Below, piece after piece: positions 21,422 to 44,319 of a stretch of 64,000 nucleotides of DNA. The position numbers and the translations under genes are program-made. How positions within the stretch are numbered: position 1 is the stretch's first letter; every line of letters begins with the position of its first letter. Source of the stretch: Marthasterias glacialis (taxonomy: Eukaryota; Echinodermata; Asteroidea; Forcipulatida; Asteriidae); assembly GCA_911728455.2 (NCBI GenBank), contig OU452238.1, positions 11,604,065-11,668,064 on the forward strand, in the 5' to 3' direction. The notes beneath the pieces were generated by a model that saw only the letters and a program-made list of their open reading frames with translations, was not told where the DNA came from and made no database searches.

Positions 21422-21590
21422 ATGAATGTACATGCCAGCCGAATGGATTCGTTCAGCCCGAGCCTTACTCGGGTATGTTTTGTGCTCAATTTGCCTACTG
21501 GATCTACATGCCGACTGTGGCTCTATGACGACTGTGGCTCTAAATGCCGACTTAAACAAAATATTGGGGTGCCAACCCCCCTCCCCACCC
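21422..21590 (-). repeat. GC-rich dispersed repeat, partial copy C (inverted)
   Basis: The sequence CGAGCCTTACTCGGGTATGT, TTTTGTGCTCAATTTGCC and GACTGTGGCTCTAAATGCCG is the reverse complement of the first 130 bases of copies A and B. It carries an internal duplication of GACTGTGGCTCTA. Poly-C tracts follow. Confidence 0.6.
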
Positions 21591-22185
21591 CGCCCCCCCC
21601 CCCCCCCGTCTCGGTTCCGGTCCCCCCCCCCCCCCGTCTTGGTCCCGGTCTCAGATTGGAGGTCTCAGTCTCGGACTTTGTAGTCTAATAGGTCTCGGTC
21701 TTGGCCTCGGCACCTTCTGGCATCGAAGAATGAGCCGAGGCCAGTTTGAGGCCGCCTGTTTTTACTCAAATTTACGACCATTTACTTTTGCCCAGAAATG
21801 TTATCGCGACAAAGTACAATTACTGAAATTGACTTGAGGTTTCACATACCAAAGCATGGGCATGCTTTACGAGCTCAAAAGACGCAACTCACTTGCGCAA
21901 CCGAAACCCAAAGATTACAGATTTGAAATAGACTGGTTCCTGAACCTTTCAATTCAATTTGATTTTCATCGGCACTTGGAAAAATACATTACCAAAGTGA
22001 TGATCTGGAAAGGACGTCAGACACCTCGACGGTTGATAAACTCGACTCGAGACGGCTGAATCAGCCGTCCCGAGTCGAGTTTATCAACCGTCGAGGTGTC
22101 TGGTCTCAGCCGAGGCTGAGACCAAGGCTGTCCAAAATCGGCTTCGAGGCAGAGGCCGGCCTCGAGACCTCCAATACTGTTAATA
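21590..22185. repeat. GGTCTCGG-rich region with a near-perfect 42-bp-arm hairpin
   Basis: The outer parts are made of GGTCTCGGTCTTGGCCTCGG-like words on the left and their reverse complements on the right (CCGAGGCTGAGACC, GGCCTCGAGACCTCCAAT). At the right, 22018-22059 and 22061-22102 are reverse complements with one mismatch in 42 around a single central base. This is probably one palindromic mobile element of about 550 bp. Confidence 0.65.
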
Positions 22186-24353
22186 CCCACTGCAGGTCAC
22201 GTGACTGTGGTCTCGCAATTGGTCTATTATTATCGACTGAATTTTCTATATCTGAGCGCCGTTGCGTCAATGCGTGCGTTTCTGAAAGGGGAAGTATTTC
22301 AAACTAAACAGCGGGTCTCATATTAGTCTATGGCCAAATCAAACGACTTATCGAGAATTTCACAATATGGCCCGTTGAAAACAAAGCGATTACAGTTACA
22401 CTTCAAATGAACAAATGTCAGGTCCGGACAAAAACATATTTTTTATTGTTTTGTTGTTGTTTTTGCTGTTTGTTTTGTTACTTTTAAATTAACCACCGCT
22501 ATATAAATAAAACAGATTTTTCATTCAAGATGCATTATCTACAAAAGAAAAAACAACAACTCTACTAACCTGTACATGTTTGCTTGCATACGTTTCAGTG
22601 TTAGTTCATGCTGTCCATAATGATTCATGTTGAACTAAGGGTCATTGAGTTATTTTGATTGTGCCCGAATAATAATAATGAGATAAATAAAAGGAAAACA
22701 AACGTAACATCAACGAGGTTATTAACAAGCTTTAGAGGAGCGGTTATGTTATAATATGGCAATGTTGTTGGCATGACGTGTTGTTGTTTGTATAAAGCTA
22801 GCACACCGGTAAGCACATTTTTGTGCTAGATCTTAACGCCAGAATAGTTTGCGTACAAGCAACGGTGTATTTCAGAAACTATAAAGAAGATTCCCCAGTT
22901 CGTGCCACACATGATATTTGGTCCTTGTAAAAAAAAGTAGGACTATTAATTATTGAGTGGAAGTACTGACCTATATGTGCATAGGCCTTAATAGACTTTT
23001 TAGGCTATAACAATTTTACTGATTTTTCTGAGGGGGGAAATCGGAATTCAGACTGAAAGTAGGACGAATATCATGCCTGTCGTGTACACTCACGCGTTGA
23101 TGCGTCACTTATGTTTTTAAGGAACCGCCGGCAAGTTATTTGCTTACAGCACACAGTGTTAAACCCCCCGCCCCCGGACTTTCGGTGGCATACACCCAAG
23201 GCTGTACCTTTCCCATAAAATTTGCTAATTACATTCACGCACACAGTCATGCGCACAGACATTATTGGTGGGCAAACGCCATGAGTTGTGCACTAGGCAG
23301 ACGCACACACGCGTGTGCGTCACGCCACCATTAACCCCACATAAAAAGGCGCGATGTTCCCTCATTTTGCCCATCAAGTAAGTGCACACGCGTGATGTGC
23401 AATTTACATATTTCATGGGAATGGTCTATTGGTCAACACGTATGGGGCGGGGCTTAATGGATTGGTCCATTTCGTAGTACACTGATATCCCAATTGCCTG
23501 CTTCGGTCGTATCGCATCAGTAATCAACAATAGGCGGGTTAATTGACTATTGCGAATTTTGCTCTCTCTCCAATGATGGATATTATTTAGTTTTAGAAAA
23601 CATGCGTGAACATCCATACACAAACTTCTTTTTAAAGCTTGAGTTGCAAATTCATGATCCCTTGTTACAGCTACATTTAATCATCATTGGAAAATAGTTA
23701 TAGACATGTTATTGCATTCTAATTAACCCACATTTATAATACAATTTGTAGATTAAACGAAATACCATAAATTGGCAAAGAAAGTGGAATCTACTTCACA
23801 AATCATATGAAACAATGGTTTACTTAAATTGTTTGAAGAGTAGTTAAATATCTACACAGTGGTCCCCATAAAGACTCTAGTAGAGCACATCAGACAAATC
23901 AATATTCAGTTATCAGTTAATTACAAGCTATTTCAAGACCCACGCTTAATGAAGACAATATTGAGAGTCAGTTGAAAAACACCCGCACATTAATAATGCT
24001 AAAAGGGACAACGTACACTATAATTAATTTTAGAAACACATTTTGAGATCATATCATGCATGCAGGACCATAAGTAATCTAATTGTAGTGTATAGTTTGG
24101 TTCCCTGACCAAAGATTCCCTGACGACTCTTGTTGAAAGTCTTAGGTCAGGTATCACGGAAAAGGAGGATATTAGACCCTAAAATCAACAGAGAACAGTC
24201 AGAGATTATGGATGGGGGAACCCAACTTAATGTGGTGGTGGTTTTGTGAAGAACCTGTATTGTAATGAATTCCTAATCAAAAGCACCCTCACTCATCAAG
24301 ATTATTTGCCTGTTACCCACAAACATTAGTTTCTAGTAGATTGTTTCTAACCG
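22186..24353. other. Intergenic DNA, nothing recognised
   Basis: AT-rich sequence. A TG/CA-rich palindromic patch lies near 23236-23312 (ACGCACACACGCGTGTGCGTC at its right part). No supported gene. Confidence 0.35.
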
Positions 24354-24484
24354 TATCCTGTTGGTAAGTGATGACGTTTTGGAGCCAGAAGTGCCGTGTA
24401 TCGAATATTCATGTAACATGTATGTATACCATTCGTTTGCATTGAACTTCCGGCTCCAAAACGTCATCACTTACCAACGGGATA
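24354..24484. mobile_element. 131-bp MITE with about 39-bp inverted ends
   Basis: The left end TATCCTGTTGGTAAGTGATG continues through GACGTTTTGGAGCC. The right end is CTCCAAAACGTCATCACTTA then CCAACGGGATA. The arms differ at about two positions over 39. A loop of about 50 bases with no open frame lies between. No convincing target duplication. Confidence 0.7.
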
Positions 24485-24829
24485 GACTTTCAAACCCATT
24501 TACTCTTTGTGTGGGGAGATCAGTAATACGCACAATACATTGCAACTCAATTGTTTTGTTCAGCTTGTTCATTATTTTATAAATAGTAAACAAAAATACA
24601 GCACAATATTAAGAGGAATTCACAATTGCACAAAGCAGTTATACCAGTATGTACAGGCAAAGGAGTTTACTAAAACTCAAAATACAAAGTAACGTATTGT
24701 CTAGCATATCATAACTATAAGATGATATGTTAAAAACAGGTAAAATATGCATAATAGGCTGTTACTGTGTAATTACCGTGTATAAATGAGCAGGGCTGAA
24801 CTCGTTTCCAAGGCTTGAAGCTTTCTGCG

Positions 24830-25100
24830 CCATCTCAACTCGGGCCTTGGTATCTTACATTACACTCTCGCCCACAGTGGTGTCAGTTTGGCTCTATTCA
24901 GAGTGAAACCAACTGTGCGTCAACCTTTTTGAGTGAAATTGAAGCAAACCTCACTCTGATTCAAGTTAAAAAAATACTCGTCTTTCACTCTTAAAAGAGT
25001 TGTTCGCCATAAGAGTCTTTGTAAGAGTGGTATGGCAGACAAGACGAGTGGTTTTTCACTCTTTTACCTTTAGAGATACCGAGGCCTCAATTCGGTTCAC
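24830..25100. repeat. Fold-back region with repeated CACTCT/AGAGTG words
   Basis: Multiple words such as AGAGTGAAA, TTTCACTCTT, AAGAGTGGT and AAGACGAGTGGTTTTTCACTC occur in both orientations. The two ends (ACTCGGGCCTTGGTATCT and AGATACCGAGGCCTCAA) are partly inverted. Probably a decayed palindromic element. Confidence 0.4.
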
Positions 25101-25282
25101 TCGTTAATAATTTGAGTTAGGCCCCAATTTAACTGTCCGATTATTGGTCATGAGTTGACTGCAAACACACTGCAGAAAAGTACAAAATAACACGACCTTG
25201 CTTGTAATTCATATAATCTGACCTGTGGGATCGTGCTAGTACCAGACCGTTTTGTTGTGCGTGTGTGATAAGCGATAAATAA

Positions 25283-25404
25283 GGGAATAAAAGAGTGGTG
25301 ACCGAGGTCTTAAACGGCAGTTTCTGACCGGCAGGGTCGTGGCCACGACCCTGCAAGGTTTTAAACGGCCGTTTAAGAGCGAGAGGCACTACTCTTTTAT
25401 TCCC
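25283..25404. mobile_element. 122-bp hairpin element with perfect 22-bp core palindrome
   Basis: GGGAATAAAAGAGTGGTG at the left matches CACTACTCTTTTATTCCC at the right. The arms continue with bulges through TTAAACGGCAGTTT and AAACGGCCGTTTAA to the centre, where CAGGGTCGTGG and CCACGACCCTG (25332-25353) meet with no loop. Confidence 0.65.
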
Positions 25405-25629
25405 ATTCATACATGCCATTTTTGTTTAAAAGTGTAAAGGAAAATCCGTGAAACTTTTTATATTTTTAAAAATTTATTTTTTAAATTTCCTGTCACCTCC
25501 TCAGGCTCCATTTCGCAAAGAGGGTCAAATTGCGTGCGACGCCCAACGGTTGCGTGTACTACATTACACTTTACATTGAGTGCCGGTATGTATTGAATGC
25601 GCTACGCGTAAATTAGCGACCGCGTGAGT

Positions 25630-25710
25630 ACACTCTAAAAATTAACTTAGTCAAAACAGCGTTAATTAGTAATTGTAGTCCACATTTTGACTAAAATTAG
25701 TCTACTCACT
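25630..25710. repeat. Second copy of the MITE-like element at 763-855
   Basis: CACTCTAAAAATTAACTTAG and TTAGTCAAAACAGCGTTAAT match the left half of the 763-855 element. The right half (TTTTGACTAAAATTAGTCTA) is again its imperfect inverse. Confidence 0.45.
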
Positions 25711-25804
25711 TTGGTGTAAAGCTAACACAATCTTCACAAATTTGAAATTAAATATTGTTGCATTTTTTGTCGATACGCACTGTATTATCGAACACGGTTT
25801 GTGT

Positions 25805-26225
25805 AGCACAGTCAGCTTAAATTCGCAATTTGACACTTCGAACAGGATGTTGGAGGCCGAGCAATGTTTCTTCATTTTCTCATAAGTTTTTCCGATTTTA
25901 TTTTACTTCTATTTATTATATTGTAAGTAAGGTAAAAATCCCATCTGAGGAATATGTATGTTTTTTTTCACAGGACTCGGGAAAGTGATAAAGTGTCGGT
26001 GCTTAACACATCGTTGCATGGTTAAAACACAAATAATATAAGTTTTAAATATAGTCATTCCACCAATATGTTATTGAGGGTGAACAAAAAGTGATGCGAC
26101 AAAAATAGAAATACCACAAAATTGCACCGCGTTAATCTCCCATGCTAATGGCTTAGAGGTGTCCGGGCCCAGAAGCTTAATGGTGACCTATTCGTCTTGA
26201 GACGTATACACGGTCTATAATGTTT
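25805..26225. repeat. Dispersed repeat, copy 2 (shared with 4.0-4.35 kb)
   Basis: Contains CAATTTGACACTTCGAACAG, TTTCTTCATTTTCTCATAAG and GTTAATCTCCCATGCTAATG in the same order as copy 1, with about 100 extra bases in the middle near 25940-26045. Confidence 0.5.
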
Positions 26226-26584
26226 GGTACCATTTCTATTTTAAAAGAAGACTTACAACGATGATTCACTGTACACTAATGGTACATACAGCCAAATTAA
26301 AGGCTTTAAATTGTTAACTATTTTCCTTAAAATCATAAACGAAACTATTCTCCTTAAATACTATCATTGTGTCGCCGCATTGTTTTTGTTCATGTGTTTT
26401 TCTTTCTTTTCCCCTTTTTTCACGTTCACAGCAGGGTCAGAATGGAAAACAGTCTTCGCCCCTTTTTGGTACTCGCAATTTTGTTACTTACAGTGAACGC
26501 GATGAAACTGATGTTAGCATGATACAGGTTGTATAATGCTGTATTACAATCCTTAATGTTATTGCAATAGTAAAATCCAGCGCA

Positions 26585-31301
<4,717 letters not shown>

Positions 31302-31439
31302 CTGCAAAAGAAAATGATTAATTCTAAGCTGTTGTAATCGCAGATTGGTAACAACCGTAACAGTTCTTGCCTCTTAAAATTTAAATTGTTTATTGTGACA
31401 TTATCCATAAAATGGCATTATATTTTCTGTAGTTATCCC

Positions 31440-31990
31440 ATTTGGGGGAAAATTGTGTCTTAGTTTTTCCACTTGCGGGGACCAGGCTGCAGTGATGAGG
31501 CCTGGTTGACGATTCTAGTATTTCTTGGTCAGAAAAAATAGAAATTAGAATGTTAAAAATATTGCATTTAAAAAGAAGAAGATATAGACCTTTCTATTGT
31601 TGATAAACAAACCGCGCAGGTTGACATAGACGGCCAAATGTAGCAAAACATTCAAGTCTTGTTGACAGACTATTGTGACCAAATTTAACATTTTTTGCAA
31701 ACTTTCTATTTAAAGAAATACATCCCATTATTAGTTGGTTTGTGTCCAACAAATTCTAAACAATGTTTGAATATTTCTGCAGCATTTTTGTAAACTGTAA
31801 TTATCTGTTTTTGCTTTGCATTGATGGCTCCCCGCAGTTTCTCCATCTTGGTTGGCAAAACCTCGGGCTGTGACGTTGCAAAAGAAAGGTCTATAATTTG
31901 ACCCCAAGTACAGGCTGAAAACAAAAAATCCAAGATGGCCGCCGGATATGGCGGCTATTTGAATTCCAACAATGCATTTAACACTATTAC
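31440..31990. mobile_element. piggyBac-like MITE remnant split by a second MITE
   Basis: The outer parts match the middle of the 50191-51107 element: ATAATTTGACCCC, ACAGGCTGAAAACA, AATCCAAGATGGCCGCC and the CACCACTA end at 31896-31990, plus a weaker match before 31560. The inner block, about 31586-31896, begins TATAGACCTTTCT and ends AGAAAGGTCTATA. Its interior matches 61370-61640 (GACGGCCAAATGTAGCAAAA, CATTCAAGTCTTGTT, ATGGCTCCCCG, TTGGCAAAA.CTCGGGCTGTGACGT). This is a nested insertion. Confidence 0.6.
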
Positions 31991-34900
31991 ATGACACACC
32001 ACTACGCCATTTTATATTTACATGTACAGATATATATATATATTTTTTTTGGGGGGGGGGAGGGGGAGGGGATCAAAAACAGGTGGAACAAGTGAAAGAT
32101 GCGTTGTTACCAGCAGGGGAAAACATATGTTGTTCATTTATCCCCATGTACATTATAGACAAATTTAACCCCCGAGATAAAAATGATCGATGCTTTTTCA
32201 TTAGCAAACATTACATGTATATATGCAAGTAATGTATGTTTTCAACAAAGATCAAAAGCAATAGAAAAAACTTAGTCATGTTGGACACAAAATCTTATAA
32301 AAATGAACAAACGGAAACTTCTAATTTTGGGCTCAACAATGTTGCTACCTTTTTATTTAATCACATTTCCATACTACAATAATAAATGTGAGTTTTTTGC
32401 AAAATTGAGTGTAAGGAATACACGCACTATTATCATTGTCCAAGTATGTTAAAAAGAAAATACAAACAAGGGTTATTTTGTTTACCTCAACAAATAAGTG
32501 TTATTTTCTACTGTATGTCTTTCTGTTTGTTGATGTATCACATATAAAAACAAGAGCGTTACAATTATATTATTTCAAAAGGATTACATAACATATTTGA
32601 GAACCAGGATCAAGTCAACTTGTATTGTAAGCAGAATGAGGTGCATGGCAAACACCAAAGGTACGCCTACCAATTATAAATTCACACACAATTCACGCTT
32701 TTGTTGATAGTCTTGTTTTTTTTTTTTACTGTGTATGTTGTTTAAAAACATCACTTTATACAAACCATAGAGCTATACACTGTATATTGACTAGAGGGCT
32801 AACTTGCCCAGCGATATGAAGTAATATGGGCTCAACAAAAAATATCTGCGTGTATGATTGGGAGTTACCGCCCTAGTCAATATAGCTCTGTTGTACAAAC
32901 CCAAACGGTTTCGTTTATTACAGATTCATGAAATTGATTCCTGTTCTTAGGAAAATAATGTCAACAAAACTATGGATAACTGTGGTTTAAATACACAACT
33001 GATACAATTACATAGGCACATGTATGGATGGAGTATATAAGATGGTTCATGACAAATCAACAGAAATAGAATGTGTACATGTACATACACGTATGTACAA
33101 TGTAGCTGTACATGTACAAACTATGGCAGACATGCACGCCCGTATACAGATACTACAATATCAAGAAGTGTGTACATGCCACTGCCCCACAATGCTGCAA
33201 AAAAGTAGGCTCAACCTGCTCTCAACAGTAGTATGAAATTATTCAGTGGCTTCACTGTTACCACTCTGGTCTTATTCATCCACAAAAAACCAAGTCAATG
33301 TAATATTAGCCTACTCAATGTGACCACAATGAAGTTATCAAGCATTTTACGCACAAAATAAAAAGGGAATGCACGAGGAATGCGATAACCAACTTAACTG
33401 CAGAGATTGTGTGCAAATACCCTCAAAACCATGAACAGTAGACAGTCCCGTCACAGTACCTTATGACAGCAGGTTCCTTTAATACCCCCCCCCCCAAAAA
33501 AAAAAAAAAAAACATTTTATTTGACAGCAAAAAATAAAGAACTCAAAATCTGAATGCAATTTTGGCAACAATGCACATGTAGCATTGCGTGTCAGTTTGT
33601 TAGGACTCCAGTTGAAGTATTTCGAACTAAGTGTACCTTTACCTCATTAGTGTACTTAGTTTACTGGTCGGGAAAAAACAATGCACTCTCCAGAAGATCA
33701 AACAATTACTTACATGTGGATTTTTAAATGTCAATACAGAAAGGCTCCTGAATGACTGTGGTGTTTATGACTGAGGTGTTTATCTCCGACATGCAAGATC
33801 ACCTTAATGTGTGGCTCTTGGTGACACCAATTGTCATACACAAGTTGATAAAGTCAATACAGTAATTATTTGGTAAAAGGCAAACATTTTAGCAGGATTT
33901 GAATTTTATTCTTCATACACATAGAATAAATCATGACAAATTAAGGTGTTTTCTTGTACTGGAAGTTTTTCTTCGCTATTTTAGATGTAATTTGTACAAC
34001 TCTTAATTTCTACTCGGCATATTCACTTATAAATCAAACTTCCTTCAAGTTGTATAACTAGTTTAAATGAAATCCCACACTCTGGAAAACAACTATGCGC
34101 ATGTTTCTGTACGTAGGGTCTTCTACACATCCTAACTAGCTTGGAATGCAATAACTTTATACCTGTGTATTACAATTTCAATAAGCTTTCTCTTAAAAAT
34201 TGATATCCATTCTTTAAATTATTGTTTAATTGGTATTAAAATGTTGTGTACATGTATGCACCGATGTGTAAACCTTGTTACTGTGTTGCGCACAGAAGCT
34301 AGCCCTGGTAAAACATTTCTACGAATCTAACCGAGTGTTGTATTCCTTTGCTTTGCTTAAATCAACAAAACAAGAAATAATACAAGCTTATTGACAGCAT
34401 ATTGATCTAATTGACAAACTTCTTTTGAGTTTCAAGCAAGAGATGAAGTTGTACTGTACATTCCAAGAACAAAAACTGTTTATGGAAGTCGAACCACACC
34501 AAGATATATATTAAAAATGTATTCCTTGAATTCAGTTTATTTTTTTCCCCTCAATATCCTTTAAATGATTGATTTCATATTGTGCAAGTACACCATGGAA
34601 GTCTTGAATCAAAAATTACTTCAAAAAACAAACAAAACACAAATCTTAAATACAGAAAATAACCCCTTAACTACATCAGAAAGGTTTCACTTTTTAACTG
34701 TGAAGCCGCTAAATAAACAACTTACAGTGACAAATGTTTTGGACGCGTTTAAATACCCCATAATCTATCTTTGGATGTTCCTTTACATACACCTCACCAG
34801 TGACACACCTATAAGAATTGGTTATACCACGTTGGTATTGTTATACATGTACAAGTCAAAACACACATACAAAAATGTTTTGATATTGACAACTGGTACC

Positions 34901-35144
34901 TGCAATTTTCAACTAACACAAGGTGGGTGCTGTAAAATCCACAAGTATCAAGAATAACAATGTTGCAATTTTTATAACAATTTTTTTTTATTCTTTTGTT
35001 TTATGAATTCTGTTGGAAAACAATATTTTCAAAGATGGATATCTCACTATCTCCCCCATCCCTGCCCCAATGAAAAACAAAAGAATCCGTAGGAAATAAT
35101 TATCTACAAGGTGTCCAACCACTCTTGCCTATTGGAATTTATTT
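31991..35144. other. Intergenic / 3' UTR sequence between the Arf copies
   Basis: AT-rich with many TGTACATG words (for example 33073-33118), a T/G run at 32041-32060, poly-C then poly-A at 33486-33512, and long A/T stretches. The 130-codon plus-strand frame at 34565-34957 has no domain and lies where the 3' UTR of Arf copy B should be. I call no gene here. Confidence 0.45.
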
Positions 35145-42600
<7,456 letters not shown>

Positions 42601-42637
42601 ACTCTTGAACACATAGACTTGGCACATGGATACTCAC

Positions 42638-42900
42638 CTTAAACGCACAGATTATAGTTTAGTATTTCGTCTTTGGACTACATGGAAAAGGGAATAACGC
42701 TTCTTACAAGTGGCATAACAATTTTCACTGTAAATCACACCAGTTCGGCACGTCCCACAAGGCGCGGCCAAGAGCACAAAATGGCCGACGTGGAGGAAAA
42801 ATCGTTGCACGACACGTCATGGCATGACGTCAGGAAGGTCAACCAATGACAGCTTCTGATTGCTACATTATTCATTTCATCCCGATTGGTGGTTGCGATA
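42638..42900 (-). promoter_or_regulatory. Likely promoter and noncoding first exon of Arf copy B
   Basis: On the minus strand, CTGTGCGTTTAAG is followed by GTGAGTATCC, a strong 5' splice site at 42637/42638. Upstream in transcription direction the DNA becomes GC-richer (GGCGCGGCC, GGCCGACG), with a CRE-type TGACGTCA at 42825-42832 and a minus-strand CCAAT (plus-strand ATTGG near 42893). Arf genes often have GC-rich TATA-less promoters. Linking this exon to the ATG at 39893 is inference. Confidence 0.4.
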
Positions 42901-44070
42901 TGACTGTACATAGTTTGCTTTCATTTTGAAGTACTATAAACTCTCAGCTCCCTTTCTACTTGTTAACAATAGTAAATAATATATATTATATATTAAATTT
43001 GCATCGGGGATAAATAATATTGTTTATAAAAGAATAACCTTTCTTTTATTTTATTAGGAATACCTTCCTGCATTCCTGCATTAGTATTTATAGCCTTAAA
43101 ATATATATTTTATAAGCAGCACAAGTATATTTGGTGCACCCCGATCATTCCTGTACCGAGTTGTTGAAAATGTGTTTAGTGCCGCAGCAGAGACCGACTC
43201 GTGTTCAAATTTTAAAGTTACTTATCATCCTCGTTGGGTGATTCTGGGCGATTTTAGGCGCTAGCTTAGACAAAGGCATGACACGAAAGGTCTTCAAAAA
43301 GTAGAATTATATGAACCTACACAACAACAACCCATAAATTTGGACGATTTGTGAGTTGTTTAAAGGAAAAGTAGGTGCACCTGACTTTTCAAAAAATTGA
43401 AGCCGAAAAGTCACGTGATAATTCGGCTACTTTTATTTCCATCCATTTAACTCTCGTATTACTAAACCAAATTAAATTGTGATTGTTGGCAATTGTCTCT
43501 GAATAGCCATCAAAGGTGGTCATATATTCAAGTTATGGCTGAAAATTATTAATAATGACAGAAATTGCATTTCAAAATTTATACTACAAGACTTCGGGTA
43601 ACGGACCGTGATCACGATTGAGCCACACGCCGGCTGGCCGGCCCAAAACAGCGAAAGCGGCTAGTGACATCGTTCGCACAGAGCAGAGCTCAGCGGGGAG
43701 GGGTTTCACCATGCCCCATTGTGCACCTGCTGGCAGACATTGTACCTGGCAACCCTGGCATTGGGAATAACAATCTAGTAAGTTTTGCGGAGACACCATG
43801 TAATTATCTCTAATGAGTTGGAGTGGTTCCGAAAAGAACTTACTAGATCATTCAAATTCATGTTTAACTCGGTTAGTGTGGCAAGGAGCTTATGAAGGAG
43901 CCCCAATAGTGTTTTCTTGATTGATTGATTGATTGGTGCGTCACATGGCATGTCTTATTTTTACTTGAAAGCCGCGCAAATGCAACGCGCTCTATACCGT
44001 AGCAACAAATGTACTAACCCAAAGCAACAGCAGTTTCTCGGTACCTAGACGTCTAGGCACAATATATGGG
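42901..44070. other. Intergenic DNA, nothing recognised
   Basis: No supported gene on either strand. A simple TTGATTGATTGATTGA tract lies at about 43918-43933. Confidence 0.35.
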
Positions 44071-44073
44071 GTG

Positions 44074-44296
44074 TCACCATATACAACAAACACTGACTGC
44101 CTTCACTTGTGCTATGGTGAAAATTACGACTCCCTCGGTAATCCCGGAGCGTTTTGTTTCCCCTCGGATTTTCCTCGGGACCTGGAGCGTTCTATTTTCC
44201 CTCGGCTTCGCCTCTGGAAAATAGAACGCGACGGGGATCACCTCAGGAGTCGTAGTTTTAACCATAGCACTCGAAGCAGTCAATATTTGTATACTA
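44074..44296. mobile_element. Hairpin MITE of about 220 bp
   Basis: Left arm words GACTGCCTTCACTTGTGCTA, GGTGAAAATTACGACTCC and CCCGGAGCGTT have imperfect reverse complements on the right: GGAGTCGTAGTTTTAACC, ATAGCACTCGAAGCAGTC and AACGCGACGGGG. The centre has a second fold (TTCTATTTTCCCTCGG, CCTCTGGAAAATAGAA). Weak matching frames on both strands reflect the palindrome. Confidence 0.6.
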
Positions 44297-44319
44297 TTAA
44301 ACAATAAACCACAAGGGGA

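Noticed and set aside
34565-34957. Plus-strand frame of 130 codons
   Set aside because: AT-rich composition, no domain, no homology seen, and it overlaps the expected 3' UTR of Arf copy B on the other strand.
42638-42900. CRISPR or bacterial-type regulatory signals
   Set aside because: The DNA is eukaryotic with spliceosomal introns. No direct-repeat/spacer array is present anywhere in the window.
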